Assembly: GCA_023701435.1 (NCBI GenBank)
Contig: JAMPXB010000029.1
Location: forward strand, 1-35,320
Length of the DNA: 35,320 nucleotides
Source of the DNA: Bacteriovoracaceae bacterium
GTDB taxonomy: Bacteria; Bdellovibrionota; Bacteriovoracia; Bacteriovoracales; Bacteriovoracaceae
Direction of reading: 5' to 3'
In this document: positions 16,174 through 24,676 of the stretch, in pieces
Layout: each line of letters opens with the position of its first letter
Numbering within the stretch: position 1 is the first letter of the stretch
Position numbers and translations under genes: made by a program
Notes under the pieces: model-generated
What the model was told of the DNA's origin: nothing
What the model saw: the letters and a program-made list of their open reading frames with translations, nothing else
Databases searched by the model: none

Positions 16174-16191
16174 TCATCCTGATGAGATTCT
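16174..16191 (-). promoter_or_regulatory. Leader motif of flgJ, matching the flgF leader
   Basis: Minus strand ATCAGGATGATGGGGTCC lies about 20 bases before the flgJ start. It agrees at 16 of 18 positions with ATCAGGATGAAGGAGTCC directly before the flgF ATG. It contains GGA triplets as used by CsrA. Confidence 0.4.
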
Positions 16192-16214
16192 TTTAAAGTG
16201 TATCATTTTTAGAC

Positions 16215-16242
16215 AGGGGGGTGTTAGCGAAAAACACCCCTG
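16215..16242 (-). other. Stable hairpin between flgI and flgJ
   Basis: GGGGTGTT pairs with AACACCCC around loop AGCGAAA (+ strand reading), with extra flanking CAG/CTG pairs if two G are bulged. It is not followed by a T run on the minus strand, so it is not a classic terminator. It could stabilise the flgF-flgI mRNA end or slow polymerase. Confidence 0.5.
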
Positions 16243-16266
16243 GGAAAAATGTTCCCTTTGTATCAG

Positions 16267-17265
16267 TTAAATGAGTTCGATTTCGGCCAAGAGCGAGCCG
16301 TTTTGCTTTAAGGCCTGGAAAATAGAGATCAGATCTTCAGGCTTGGTCCCTAATGCATTCAAGGCTTTAACTAGATCATTGATGGTGGTAGTCTGTTCGA
16401 TTAAGTGAAGGGCACCAGTACCTGAGCCGCTCGCTCCGCCTTTAACTTCCAGGACCAGGTCGCCATGGCTGATGGCCGATTTCTTGATGAGGATGTCTCC
16501 GCCCGCCACCAGGGTACCGGTCCGTTCATTGATCACGATCTTGGCCGGAGCATCTGCGACGACTTTAAAGTTCTCAATATTGGCAATCAGTTCAACTACT
16601 TTTCTTTCATAGTAATTGGGAATGATGACATCAATAGTGGTGGAATCTGAGGCCGTGGCATATTTTCCGCCGAGCTCCTGATTAATGGTTCGTTCAATCC
16701 TGGCAGCGGTAGTGAAGTCAGGATTATTAAGCGCCATTCTGATAGCTTTTTTATTATTGAAGGCCATATCAAGTTCTTGCTCGATAATACCACCTTCCGG
16801 AATACGACCGGTGGTTGCCAGTTTTTTACCTTGCTCCAGACCGCCGATTGAGAGCTGACCATTGGCCACAGCATAGATCTTCCCGTCTCCGCCCTTAAGA
16901 GGAGTAACCAGCAGGGTTCCACCGGCGAGAGATGAAGCATCCCCAATGGAAGAAATAGTGACATCAAGACGCTGGCCGACTCGTCCAAAAGGAGGAAGCT
17001 TGGCGGTCACGATTACTGCAGCAACATTTTTTGAAGTAACTTCTTTTTGAGGATTGAGTCCCAAAGTTTGAAACATTTTTTTGAGCGATGTATTGGTGAT
17101 CTCACCACCGCCATCTCCCGTCCCATTTAAACCGATGACCAGCCCATAACCAATCAGAGGGTTCTCTCTGACGCCTTTTATGGTAACGAGATCCTTCAGG
17201 CGGCTGGTATTGGCCAGTGCCGGAAGTGCGAAAGTGCATAGTAAAATGGGGAGGATTTTAATCAT
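16267..17265 (-). CDS. flgI: Flagellar P-ring protein FlgI
   Basis: FlgI forms the periplasmic P-ring bushing around the rod. It has a Sec signal peptide (cleavage expected after ALPALA). The mature start SRLKDLVTIKGVRENPLIGYGLVIGLNGTGDGG is the family signature, followed by KNVAAVIVTAKLPPFGRVGQRLDVTISSIGDA. The C-terminus LVKALNALGTKPEDLISIFQALKQNGSLLAEIELI is also typical. At 332 residues it is somewhat shorter than the ~365 of enteric FlgI. It overlaps flgH by four bases. Confidence 0.96.
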   Translation of the reverse strand: MIKILPILLCTFALPALANTSRLKDLVTIKGVRENPLIGYGLVIGLNGTGDGGGEITNTSLKKMFQTLGLNPQKEVTSKNVAAVIVTAKLPPFGRVGQRLDVTISSIGDASSLAGGTLLVTPLKGGDGKIYAVANGQLSIGGLEQGKKLATTGRIPEGGIIEQELDMAFNNKKAIRMALNNPDFTTAARIERTINQELGGKYATASDSTTIDVIIPNYYERKVVELIANIENFKVVADAPAKIVINERTGTLVAGGDILIKKSAISHGDLVLEVKGGASGSGTGALHLIEQTTTINDLVKALNALGTKPEDLISIFQALKQNGSLLAEIELI

Positions 17266-18035
17266 TGATCCCTTCCTAGGATAAAGACACGTGACTCAAG
17301 AAGTTTATCCGAGTTCACATAATCATTTTCCATGATGTCCTTTCTTGAGACAAGTGCTTGGACTTCAATGGATCTTTTTTCCTTTTTAAAAATGACTTCC
17401 TTAATACCTCTTAAAAGAATGTAATCCTGACTGATTTCTTCCATCACTGTGCCCGAAATCTTATCATAGACCTTCATGTCCATTTCATTGTCTTGAGCAT
17501 TGGGAGCGGCAGCCGCTGCTGTTGGAGGATTGGTATTACCGGCTGGAGCCTCTTCGCCTGCTTTCGTGGTGGTCTTTTTCGGTTTATCCGGAAAGGTGCG
17601 CTTGAGCTCGGCAGAGATCTGATTTCTTAGATTTTCTAAAACATTGATAATGACCATGTCACCTTGACGCTTGTCATTTTGATATGTGAAGAGTGAGGCG
17701 CTGGAACCCTGGTTGGCCCAAAGTGAGCCGCTGTTGTCACCATCGACAAAGTCTTGCGCCTGATAGCGCTGGGGACGGTACTCGCGCTTAACTGGCGGCC
17801 GCATTTGGGCGGAAGGGTCACTCCCTAAAGAATAGGTAACAGGATTTTTGATCGGACGACGGTCGGCTTCAGGTCTCATCCGGTCCCGTTCTTTATAGGC
17901 AGCAAAACGATTGCGAGGAGCAAGTTCTTCTTGTGATGCTTGTCTTTCCTCTCGGTCAATTTGACGATGAAATTGGTTCACATACTGAGCACACGAGATA
18001 AGATTTAATAGGAGCAATAAGGTTAATGTTTTCAT
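17262..18035 (-). CDS. flgH: Flagellar L-ring lipoprotein FlgH (divergent)
   Basis: FlgH is the outer-membrane L-ring lipoprotein. The signal peptide ends in LISC, with C15 lipidated. The family motif NSGSLWANQGSSASLFTYQNDKR is present, followed by GDMVIINVLENL and the C-terminal strands (KVYDKISGTVMEEI, then LLRGIKEVIFKKEKRSIEVQALV). Two parts differ from enteric FlgH: a long Arg-rich segment (about residues 22-95) after the cysteine, and an Ala/Pro/Lys-rich low-complexity insert (about 148-180). Four-base overlaps with flgA and flgI support one operon. Confidence 0.9.
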   Translation of the reverse strand: MKTLTLLLLLNLISCAQYVNQFHRQIDREERQASQEELAPRNRFAAYKERDRMRPEADRRPIKNPVTYSLGSDPSAQMRPPVKREYRPQRYQAQDFVDGDNSGSLWANQGSSASLFTYQNDKRQGDMVIINVLENLRNQISAELKRTFPDKPKKTTTKAGEEAPAGNTNPPTAAAAAPNAQDNEMDMKVYDKISGTVMEEISQDYILLRGIKEVIFKKEKRSIEVQALVSRKDIMENDYVNSDKLLESRVFILGRDQ

Positions 18036-18913
18036 AGTTCCACTAGTACTTTGTTGATATCAATGACTTTGCCTAAATATTTTTTATTCTTTTGGGGATG
18101 AAATACTTCCACGAAATCTCCAAGACCGCCATTACTGCGGCTGATTCCATGGGTCTTTAATTTTAGCAACTGATTCTCAATGATGACTTCCGTTTTAAGT
18201 CCAGCCTTGACCAGATTTAGTGCATTCAAGTCAGATTTACGCAGAAGTTCTCCGGCGCGTACGGGCTTATTTAATTTATAAAATTTTAAAAGTTCCGGAT
18301 CAGTGATCAAATCCGTATGGGGGATTTGTTCGACAAATTCTTCCTTTAAAGATGAGGCGGAAATTTCAGAGAAGGCCGGCAGAAAAGTATTAACTCTGTA
18401 AGCGCGGACCATTTTTTTAAAATCAGCTTTGATCATCAATGATTTATAAGTTCCATCAAAGCCGATGACATTTATGTTTAACGGTTGCTTACTGCCGTAC
18501 AGGCAACCAATACATTCCACTTCAATTCGGTCACCCGGTGCAAGGGAAAGGTAGTTAGGTGAATTGATGGCCTCGAGTGACTGCAGTTGAACTCCGGAAG
18601 GGATAGACAACTGTTCCCGAATCAGGTGCTTCATGTGCTGAACCTGAATGAGATTAGGTCGAATGTTGATAACCTGATTTTTTAATTTTAAAATTTCTAA
18701 AAATTGTGATGCCGGGATTTTTCCTTCGACCGAGCTTAGGGTGGTGTTGACCCTATTTAAAGTTTCCTGATCACAGCCGGCATGATGAATCGTTTGATTA
18801 AAATCAGCAGCATCACCGAGGATTACCAGATGTTGCGGCAGATGAATTTCACACGCCAGTGTGAAGCCACTAAAAAGAGCAGCAGTAAGAACAATAAAGA
18901 TTTTAGTCATCAT
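18032..18913 (-). CDS. flgA: Flagellar P-ring assembly chaperone FlgA
   Basis: FlgA is the periplasmic chaperone for P-ring (FlgI) assembly. It has a Sec signal peptide (MTKIFIVLTAALFSGFTLA) and 293 residues. The C-terminal half has an SAF-type domain: LNKPVRAGELLRKSDLNALNLVKAG, then TEVIIENQLLKLKTHGISRSNGGLGDFVEV and a final LGKVIDINKVLVEL. The N-terminal 150 residues are poorly conserved, as is usual. Two ATG codons in tandem (18913, 18910) are possible starts. The first overlaps the flgG stop by four bases. Its place before flgH-flgI fits the role. Confidence 0.88.
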   Translation of the reverse strand: MMTKIFIVLTAALFSGFTLACEIHLPQHLVILGDAADFNQTIHHAGCDQETLNRVNTTLSSVEGKIPASQFLEILKLKNQVINIRPNLIQVQHMKHLIREQLSIPSGVQLQSLEAINSPNYLSLAPGDRIEVECIGCLYGSKQPLNINVIGFDGTYKSLMIKADFKKMVRAYRVNTFLPAFSEISASSLKEEFVEQIPHTDLITDPELLKFYKLNKPVRAGELLRKSDLNALNLVKAGLKTEVIIENQLLKLKTHGISRSNGGLGDFVEVFHPQKNKKYLGKVIDINKVLVEL

Positions 18914-19695
18914 CGGATGTTATTCACCGTTTGAAGCATTTGATCGGCAACACCCATGACTTTCGAATTCATCTCATAAGCACGCTGGGCCTTGATCAGA
19001 TCAGTCATTTCATTCATTACACTGACGTTAGAGGCTTCAATCGCTCCTTGCATAAGTATGCCGGAACCATTTTCTCCTGCAATGTTTTGAATCGCCTGAC
19101 CGGAGCCAGCTGTTGCTGCCAATAGGTTGCCTCCATCAGAACGAAGACCGGTCGGATTTACAAAGGTGAAGACCGGGACTTGCCCCAGATTTATAGGTTC
19201 GACTGTATCGCGGGTAAAGGCTTCGACCTGTCCGTTTTCGGCGATATTAATTCGCATGATATTCGGAGGTACTACAATCCCTGGAAAAACTTTATGTCCG
19301 GCGCGCGTGACAAGATTTCCTTGGGCATCGACGTTGAATGATCCGTCACGGGTAAACTTTAGTTCACCATTGGGTGAGACCACACCCATAAATCCTTCGC
19401 CGTTGACCATTAAGTCATAGGGGTTATTGGTCATCTGCGGAGAACCTTGAGTATGAATTTTACGGGTAGCCGAGACTTTGGCACCCGAACCGACCTGGTG
19501 GCCCACATTATATTCAGTCGTACCGGAGGACTTGGCGCCGGCTTCCTGGACAGTTTCATAAAGAAGATCATCAAATTCTGTGCGCTGTTTTTTAAAGCCG
19601 GTGGTATTAACGTTGGCGATATTGTTGGATATCGTATTAACGTTTGATTCCTGAGCGGCCATCCCGGTTGCTGATGTGTGGAGTGCGCGAATCAT
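18910..19695 (-). CDS. flgG: Flagellar distal rod protein FlgG
   Basis: FlgG builds the distal rod. At 261 residues it is the standard length. It begins MIRALHTSATGMAAQESNVNTISNNIANVNTTGFKKQR, the canonical rod signature, and ends SNVSVMNEMTDLIKAQRAYEMNSKVMGVADQMLQTVNNI. TQGSPQMTNNPYDLMVNGEGF is the conserved centre. The ATG at 19695 has AGGAG upstream. It lies 13 bases after flgF in the same transcript. Confidence 0.97.
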   Translation of the reverse strand: MIRALHTSATGMAAQESNVNTISNNIANVNTTGFKKQRTEFDDLLYETVQEAGAKSSGTTEYNVGHQVGSGAKVSATRKIHTQGSPQMTNNPYDLMVNGEGFMGVVSPNGELKFTRDGSFNVDAQGNLVTRAGHKVFPGIVVPPNIMRINIAENGQVEAFTRDTVEPINLGQVPVFTFVNPTGLRSDGGNLLAATAGSGQAIQNIAGENGSGILMQGAIEASNVSVMNEMTDLIKAQRAYEMNSKVMGVADQMLQTVNNIR

Positions 19696-19708
19696 AGTGA
19701 TCTCCTAA

Positions 19709-20551
19709 TTAAAATTTACCAAGTTCATTGGCGGCTTTTCCGGAAATGCTGTCATAGGCATTGATTGCCTTCTGAATGGATTCAAAGTGACGGTGGGCCT
19801 TTATCAGCTCCGACATCTCTTCGATGGCATTCACGTTTGAGCCTTCAAGAAATCCTTGATGTACATTGGTTTTAATATCAGTTCTGACGACATTGGCCTC
19901 ATCGGGGCTGATATAGACGGAGTTTCCTTCCTTGCGCAGAGCATGCTTGTCTTTGAACTCTATGACGGAAAGTCTTCCCACTACACCATCTTTGGTAAGT
20001 ACATCGCCTTCATTGGAAATCGTCAGTTTAGTATTCGTCGGCACGCGGAGAATTCTTTCTTCCGGTCGCGGAAAGCTGTCAATGGAAGCCGGATCCCGCA
20101 GGCTTTCTTCCGAAGCATTGAGCGCACTTAATACTTTAAAGCCCTGGTCGGTAACCAGTTCGCCGTCACGACTTAAAGAGAGATTGCCTTTACGGGTAAA
20201 GCGCACTCCAGTAGGGGTCAGGACTTCGAGAAATCCTTCGCCTTTAAGTGCCACATCCAAAGGGTTTTGTGTCGGGATGAGAGTTCCTTGCTCGAAGATG
20301 GTAAAGCTGCCATCAACAGCAACCATGGCGTTTTCAGCACCCTGAGTATGATAGAAATCTGCCGGGGAAAATTCTTTGCGGGGGATATCGATATCTTCCA
20401 CACCTTTAGTCAGCGCGGTCATGTGTTCTTTGAACACCAATTGATCTTTCTTAAAACCAACGGTGTTAGCATTCGCTACATTGTTAGCAATGGTTTCAAC
20501 TTTACGCTGTTGGGCCACTTGGCCTGATAACGGCACCCAAATATTCTTCAT
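19709..20551 (-). CDS. flgF: Flagellar proximal rod protein FlgF
   Basis: FlgF is a rod component beneath FlgG. From the ATG at 20551 the protein has 280 residues, starting MKNIWVPLSGQVAQQRKVETIANNVANANTVGFKKDQLVF. It ends EGSNVNAIEEMSELIKAHRHFESIQKAINAYDSI. The start follows GAAGGAG by three bases. An in-frame ATG at 20563 has a poorer site, and the frame to 20689 would run through the sigma-54 promoter. It is the first gene of the flagellar block. The 280 residues, against about 250 for enteric FlgF, reflect a longer segment after the first motif. Confidence 0.9.
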   Translation of the reverse strand: MKNIWVPLSGQVAQQRKVETIANNVANANTVGFKKDQLVFKEHMTALTKGVEDIDIPRKEFSPADFYHTQGAENAMVAVDGSFTIFEQGTLIPTQNPLDVALKGEGFLEVLTPTGVRFTRKGNLSLSRDGELVTDQGFKVLSALNASEESLRDPASIDSFPRPEERILRVPTNTKLTISNEGDVLTKDGVVGRLSVIEFKDKHALRKEGNSVYISPDEANVVRTDIKTNVHQGFLEGSNVNAIEEMSELIKAHRHFESIQKAINAYDSISGKAANELGKF

Positions 20552-20569
20552 GGACTCCTTCATCCTGAT
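20549..20569 (-). promoter_or_regulatory. flgF leader: ribosome site within motif shared with flgJ
   Basis: Minus strand ATCAGGATGAAGGAGTCC runs directly into the flgF ATG, so the ribosome site (AAGGAG) is part of the repeated motif. Three GGA or AGG groups lie within it. A small TCAT-CAGG-ATGA stem-loop is possible. Confidence 0.4.
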
Positions 20570-20603
20570 GGAGTGGGCGAAAAGTGCCCTTGTAGGCAAT
20601 TTT

Positions 20604-20619
20604 AGCAACCAGTGTGCCA
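20604..20619 (-). promoter_or_regulatory. Sigma-54 promoter of the flgF flagellar operon
   Basis: On the minus strand TGGCAC (20619-20614), five bases, then TTGCT (20608-20604) match the -24/-12 consensus TGGCAC-N5-TTGCW exactly, in an otherwise AT-rich gap. The predicted transcript start is near 20593, leaving a leader of about 42 bases before the flgF ATG. Class II (rod, ring, hook) flagellar genes are sigma-54-driven in many polar flagellates. Confidence 0.85.
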
Positions 20620-20737
20620 TAAACCTAGCATAGGCAATTTCCTCCGCTAATGCTAAGTCAGTGAAACCTTGTCGAAGCAGGTTACCCATGCGAAGATTAT
20701 TTTCAATCTTAGTGTCAAAACGACAACAGGAACGGCC

Positions 20738-20959
20738 ATGGAAACATCAAATAGCACCACGAATTTCGAAACTTCTTTGAAGGAGTTGGAGCAGATAGTC
20801 CGAGAACTTGAGTCAGGTGATGTGAATCTTGACCAAAGTCTCAAAAAATTCGAACAGGGTATTGAGCTTTATAAAAAATGTCGATCGACCTTAGAAACGG
20901 CAGAAAAGAAGATTAAAATACTGAGCGATAGTCTCAAAGAACTAGATTATAAAGAGTAG
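20738..20959 (+). CDS. xseB: Exodeoxyribonuclease VII small subunit
   Basis: XseB assembles with XseA into a single-strand-specific exonuclease. The 73-residue protein from the ATG at 20738 has the family core FETSLKELEQIVRELESGDVNLDQSLKKFEQGIELYKKCRSTLETAEKKI. CAGGA lies upstream. The longer frame to 20669 adds residues not found in the family. xseA is not adjacent here. An AAGATT/AATCTT inverted repeat (20693-20710) lies in its leader. It is divergent from flgF and is followed 60 bases later by the PBP gene. Confidence 0.93.
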   Translation: METSNSTTNFETSLKELEQIVRELESGDVNLDQSLKKFEQGIELYKKCRSTLETAEKKIKILSDSLKELDYKE

Positions 20960-21019
20960 TTCTTTCAATAAAAATAAATTCCTTTAAAATAGACCTGAAC
21001 TTCATACAAGGATTTGTTC

Positions 21020-23722
21020 TTGAAACGTCTGGTAAAAACCCTCGTCGTCCTCGCGGTTTTATTTCTTTTTGGTGTGCTCTCTGTCGCAGGGCTGATTTTC
21101 TATATTTCGATGGATCTGCCACAAATTAATTCTCTTAAAGATTATAACCCTCCGATGAACTCAAAAATTTTATCCCGCGACGGTGAAGTGCTGTTGGATG
21201 TAGGGACTGAAACTCGTGATGTGGTAGCCTTTAAAAAAATCCCTCAGAAAGTTGTAAATGCTTTTCTCGCTGCTGAGGATGATAACTTCTATAACCATGA
21301 AGGTATTGACTACTACGGTATTATGCGGGCCTTTATCGTTAATATGAAAGAAGGGCGACTGGTACAGGGTGGTTCGACTATTACCCAACAGGTAGCGAAG
21401 TCCTTTCTTCTGACTAAAGAACGTACTATTTCCAGAAAGATCAAAGATCTGCTCCTGGCCCATAAAATTGAACAAAAATTTACCAAAGAAGAAATCCTCT
21501 TCCTATACCTTAACCAGGTTTATCTAGGTGGTGGTTACTATGGAGTGAAGGCAGCGTTCCGGGGTTACTTTAATAAAGAGCTGGAAGAAGCCACTCCTGC
21601 TGAATGTGCTCTGGTGGCAGGCCTATTGGTGGCCCCCGGCCGGTATTCTCCTTATGTGAATCCCCAATACGCCAAGTTCCGCCAAAACTACGTTCTCAAG
21701 AGAATGTTTGAAACTAAGAAAATTACAGAAGAAGAGTATCAGGCGGCATTGAGCGAAGACATCAAGATGCGCATTCGTAAACCGAATGAAGTTAAGGGCG
21801 GTCATTTTACAGACTGGGTCCGTCAGGAAGTGATGAAAGCGGTGGGCACTGATGAGTTCCTGACTAACGGCTTTACCGTCGTTACCACGGTGGACTGGGC
21901 CCTACAAACCGCAGCCGAAAAAACGGTCAAAAATAATGTCAAAGATCTGGATAAAAGACAGGGATTTGGCGGACCTATTAAACAGCTAAACTCAGAAGAA
22001 GAGATTAATGCCTTCATTGTGGATCAAAGAAAGAAGGTGCTTCGAGCTGAGTCGAGCTTCTTTACTTTCACCACTGCCGGAAAAAATATTTTTGAGTTTA
22101 ATGAGGATGAGGACGCTTTAAGTAAAAACCTCACTTACTATGAAGTGCAAAAAGAAAAAATTAATGAGCGTTTTAAGAAATTAGTGGAAATCGGAAATTC
22201 TCCTGATGATCCGTTTCTTAATTTTCTGGAAAAGGGCAAATCCTATCAGGGAATTGTGCTCAAGGTGGATGATCTCAAGCGCACAATCATGGTGGGAATT
22301 GCTGGCACCAGAGTGATTATTCCGGAAAGCGGCTTTAGTTGGGCCCATGAAAGAAAGTTTGGTCCGGAGCCGGTCTATCACGCCTCTGTGAAAACTCCGT
22401 CAAAGATTGTTAAACCTGGAAGTGTTATTCTGGTGCAAATTGAGCAGAAGCTCGTACCTTATGATCAAATGATTCATGCTGACTTCTTTAAGAAGTATAA
22501 AGATGCCACTCTACGAAGCATTCTCGCCCGCCAAAAATTCTTCAGCGGCTCACTCGATCAGGAGCCTAAAGCAGAAGGTGCTTTGATCGCTATAAATGCT
22601 CACACCGGAGAAATTGTCTCTCTCGTCGGTGGTGTGGATTTTCAAAAATCACAGTTTAACCGGGTGATCCAGTCTTCCAGACAACCGGGTTCAGCTTTTA
22701 AGCCTTTTATTTATGCCGCTGCTTTGGAGAATGGCTACACTCCTTCTTCGACTTTAATGGATTCTCCGCAGGCCTTGGGTGGGGTAGACGAGTCTCTGAG
22801 CTGGAAGCCTCGAAACTACGATGGCGAATTTAAGGGGCCAATGACCTTTCGACATGCGCTGGAAGTTAGTCGAAATGTGCCAACCGTTCGATTAGTGCAA
22901 GATTTGGGTGTTGATAAGATCCACCAGTTCGTTGAGCGCTGGCATATTACTGCCCAGATTCCTAAGAATATGAGTCTGTCACTTGGATCATTTGGAATTA
23001 GTCTGGCCGAAATTACAAAGGGCTATGCGGTATTTCCCAATGGAGGAAAAGCCGTCCGTCTTAAACATATTGTTTCAATTAAAGACCGAACCGGTAAATC
23101 CTATCCTATTCCAGCGGCTGATCCAGAATGGAAGGCTGCTCCTGCTAAGACCCCTTCGGCCAACCCTGAAGAAGTGCTCAATGCTAATCCATTTCAAAAA
23201 GACCTCACTTCTGTGCAGGTCTACGACAAACGCCTGGCCTACCTGATGACCAGTATTTTAAATGGCGTTACCTTGCGCGGGACAGGTGCGAGAGCGAGTG
23301 CATTGAGTACAAACTTGGGTGGTAAAACGGGAACAACGAATGACTATGTGGATGCCCTTTTTGTTGGTTTCACCTCTAATTTAGTGGTCGGAACTTGGGC
23401 GGGTTTTGATGATAATAGCTCGCTTGGATTTCCGGAAACCGGAACCAAAACCGCCCTGCCCATCTGGATGGATTATATGGAACGAGCTATTCCTAAATAT
23501 GGAGCCGCCGAGTTTCCCGTTCCTGAAGGCATTACTCATTTATTAGTTAATAAAGAAACGGGTAAACCGCTGCCACCGGGATCGGGTGAAGGCTTTTTGG
23601 AGTCCTATGTTACCGGATTTGATCCGTTGTCTGAGACCTCACAAATATTCGATCAAAACGCTCAAGGAACTGATGGTAAACCAGATAGCATCGATGATGG
23701 AAGTTATTGGGAGAACCAGTAA
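21020..23722 (+). CDS. mrcA: Class A penicillin-binding protein 1A (bifunctional peptidoglycan synthase)
   Basis: It polymerises and crosslinks peptidoglycan from the inner membrane. The 900 residues begin with a membrane anchor (about 5-30). The GT51 glycosyltransferase follows (AAEDDNFYNHEG with catalytic E86, then QGGSTITQQVAKSFLL), then an OB-like insert (about 410-460). The transpeptidase has S558-A-F-K561, S617-R-N and K769-T-G. YGGVD-type and FVGFT motifs agree. I use the TTG at 21020, eight bases after AAGGA. A TTG at 21014 is too close to that site. The length and the OB domain match the PBP1A subgroup rather than PBP1B. The 42-base gap to the TonB-like gene suggests joint transcription. 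Confidence 0.95.
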   Translation: MKRLVKTLVVLAVLFLFGVLSVAGLIFYISMDLPQINSLKDYNPPMNSKILSRDGEVLLDVGTETRDVVAFKKIPQKVVNAFLAAEDDNFYNHEGIDYYGIMRAFIVNMKEGRLVQGGSTITQQVAKSFLLTKERTISRKIKDLLLAHKIEQKFTKEEILFLYLNQVYLGGGYYGVKAAFRGYFNKELEEATPAECALVAGLLVAPGRYSPYVNPQYAKFRQNYVLKRMFETKKITEEEYQAALSEDIKMRIRKPNEVKGGHFTDWVRQEVMKAVGTDEFLTNGFTVVTTVDWALQTAAEKTVKNNVKDLDKRQGFGGPIKQLNSEEEINAFIVDQRKKVLRAESSFFTFTTAGKNIFEFNEDEDALSKNLTYYEVQKEKINERFKKLVEIGNSPDDPFLNFLEKGKSYQGIVLKVDDLKRTIMVGIAGTRVIIPESGFSWAHERKFGPEPVYHASVKTPSKIVKPGSVILVQIEQKLVPYDQMIHADFFKKYKDATLRSILARQKFFSGSLDQEPKAEGALIAINAHTGEIVSLVGGVDFQKSQFNRVIQSSRQPGSAFKPFIYAAALENGYTPSSTLMDSPQALGGVDESLSWKPRNYDGEFKGPMTFRHALEVSRNVPTVRLVQDLGVDKIHQFVERWHITAQIPKNMSLSLGSFGISLAEITKGYAVFPNGGKAVRLKHIVSIKDRTGKSYPIPAADPEWKAAPAKTPSANPEEVLNANPFQKDLTSVQVYDKRLAYLMTSILNGVTLRGTGARASALSTNLGGKTGTTNDYVDALFVGFTSNLVVGTWAGFDDNSSLGFPETGTKTALPIWMDYMERAIPKYGAAEFPVPEGITHLLVNKETGKPLPPGSGEGFLESYVTGFDPLSETSQIFDQNAQGTDGKPDSIDDGSYWENQ

Positions 23723-23742
23723 AATTTCTTAGTATTATACCG

Positions 23743-23767
23743 ATAGGACTTCTACGGAGGTCCTATG
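23743..23767 (+). promoter_or_regulatory. Hairpin overlapping the start codon of the TonB-like gene
   Basis: ATAGGAC (23743-23749) and GTCCTAT (23760-23766) form a perfect seven-pair stem. Its 10-base loop TTCTACGGAG holds the ribosome site, and the stem covers the first two bases of the ATG. It could limit translation. Seen in sequence; effect not tested. Confidence 0.45.
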
Positions 23768-24667
23768 TTTTCCCTCTCAAAACAAAGTCGTCATTTTTAT
23801 CTGCTCTTGGGCGGGATGTTTCTCCTCCATGCTTCTTTTATGGTGGTGCAGATAAGAGACCAATTAGCGGCCAGCAATTGGGAAAAACCAGAAGTAATCA
23901 AGCTCAAGCTGGTGCAAGAAGCGAGCGAAGATTCCGCTCCCACTCATAAAAAACAAATCGTGCAATCTGAGGATTCTACCTCCGAAAAAACTCCGGAAGA
24001 GGCAGCCTTCTTAAGTGATAAAGACAGGCAATTTGACCGTCAGACAGTGGCCAAAAAAATAGATAGTTTCAAAAAATCGGCCGTCGGGAATGCCGCCTTA
24101 ACGCAAAAGGCTCCCAAGGCCGTAGCCGCCAAGAAAAAGAATCCTTCACTTAAAAATTTAAAACTCTCTGATTTTGGAATGATTAGTGGAGATCCGGTCC
24201 CGCAAGAGGTGACTCGTGCTCCGGCGAGCATTACTGAAAAAGGCATGGAAAATGGCGATCCCACAGCGGAGGGTTTTTCTGCCACTAATGATTACGTTCA
24301 AGAAGTGGCTCTTGGAGACTTTACTCATCTCAACACGGTTGAATATAAGTATTATGGCTTCTTCCACAGAATTCGTCAGAAGCTGGAGCAGTTTTGGGGC
24401 AAGAGCATTCAGGAGAAATCCCTCGCCTTGTTTAAATCAGGCCGCAGAATGCCCGCTTCTCAAGACCTTATTACATCTTTGCAAGTTACCTTAGATGAGA
24501 AGGGCGAAATTATTGGGGTCAAAATTTTAGGGGCTTCCGGTGTGAAAGAACTCGACGATGCTGCGATTGAATCATTCAATCAAGCTGGACCTTTTCCAAA
24601 TCCGCCCAAAGACCTATTGGTCAACGGGAGAGCTGTTATTGAATGGGGATTTGTCGTTAAAAGTTAG
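23765..24667 (+). CDS. TonB C-terminal-domain envelope protein
   Basis: The 300-residue protein has a short cytoplasmic start, one membrane helix (about 10-30), a long polar Lys/Glu/Ser region (about 45-190), and a TonB-like C-terminal domain (about 210-300). The domain contains LITSLQVTLDEKGEIIGVKILGASGVKELDDAAIESFNQAGPFPNPPK, with the D-x-A-x-E-x-F and P-F-P-N-P-P features of the family. No exbB or exbD is adjacent, so it may be a structural or TolA-like envelope spanner rather than a true energy transducer. GGAGG precedes the ATG. It follows the PBP gene closely and is convergent with a small gene. Confidence 0.85.
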   Translation: MFSLSKQSRHFYLLLGGMFLLHASFMVVQIRDQLAASNWEKPEVIKLKLVQEASEDSAPTHKKQIVQSEDSTSEKTPEEAAFLSDKDRQFDRQTVAKKIDSFKKSAVGNAALTQKAPKAVAAKKKNPSLKNLKLSDFGMISGDPVPQEVTRAPASITEKGMENGDPTAEGFSATNDYVQEVALGDFTHLNTVEYKYYGFFHRIRQKLEQFWGKSIQEKSLALFKSGRRMPASQDLITSLQVTLDEKGEIIGVKILGASGVKELDDAAIESFNQAGPFPNPPKDLLVNGRAVIEWGFVVKS

Positions 24668-24676
24668 TAGCAGTAA

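Noticed and set aside
20552..20689. Longer start of flgF
   Set aside because: It spans the sigma-54 promoter and lacks the conserved rod N-terminus.
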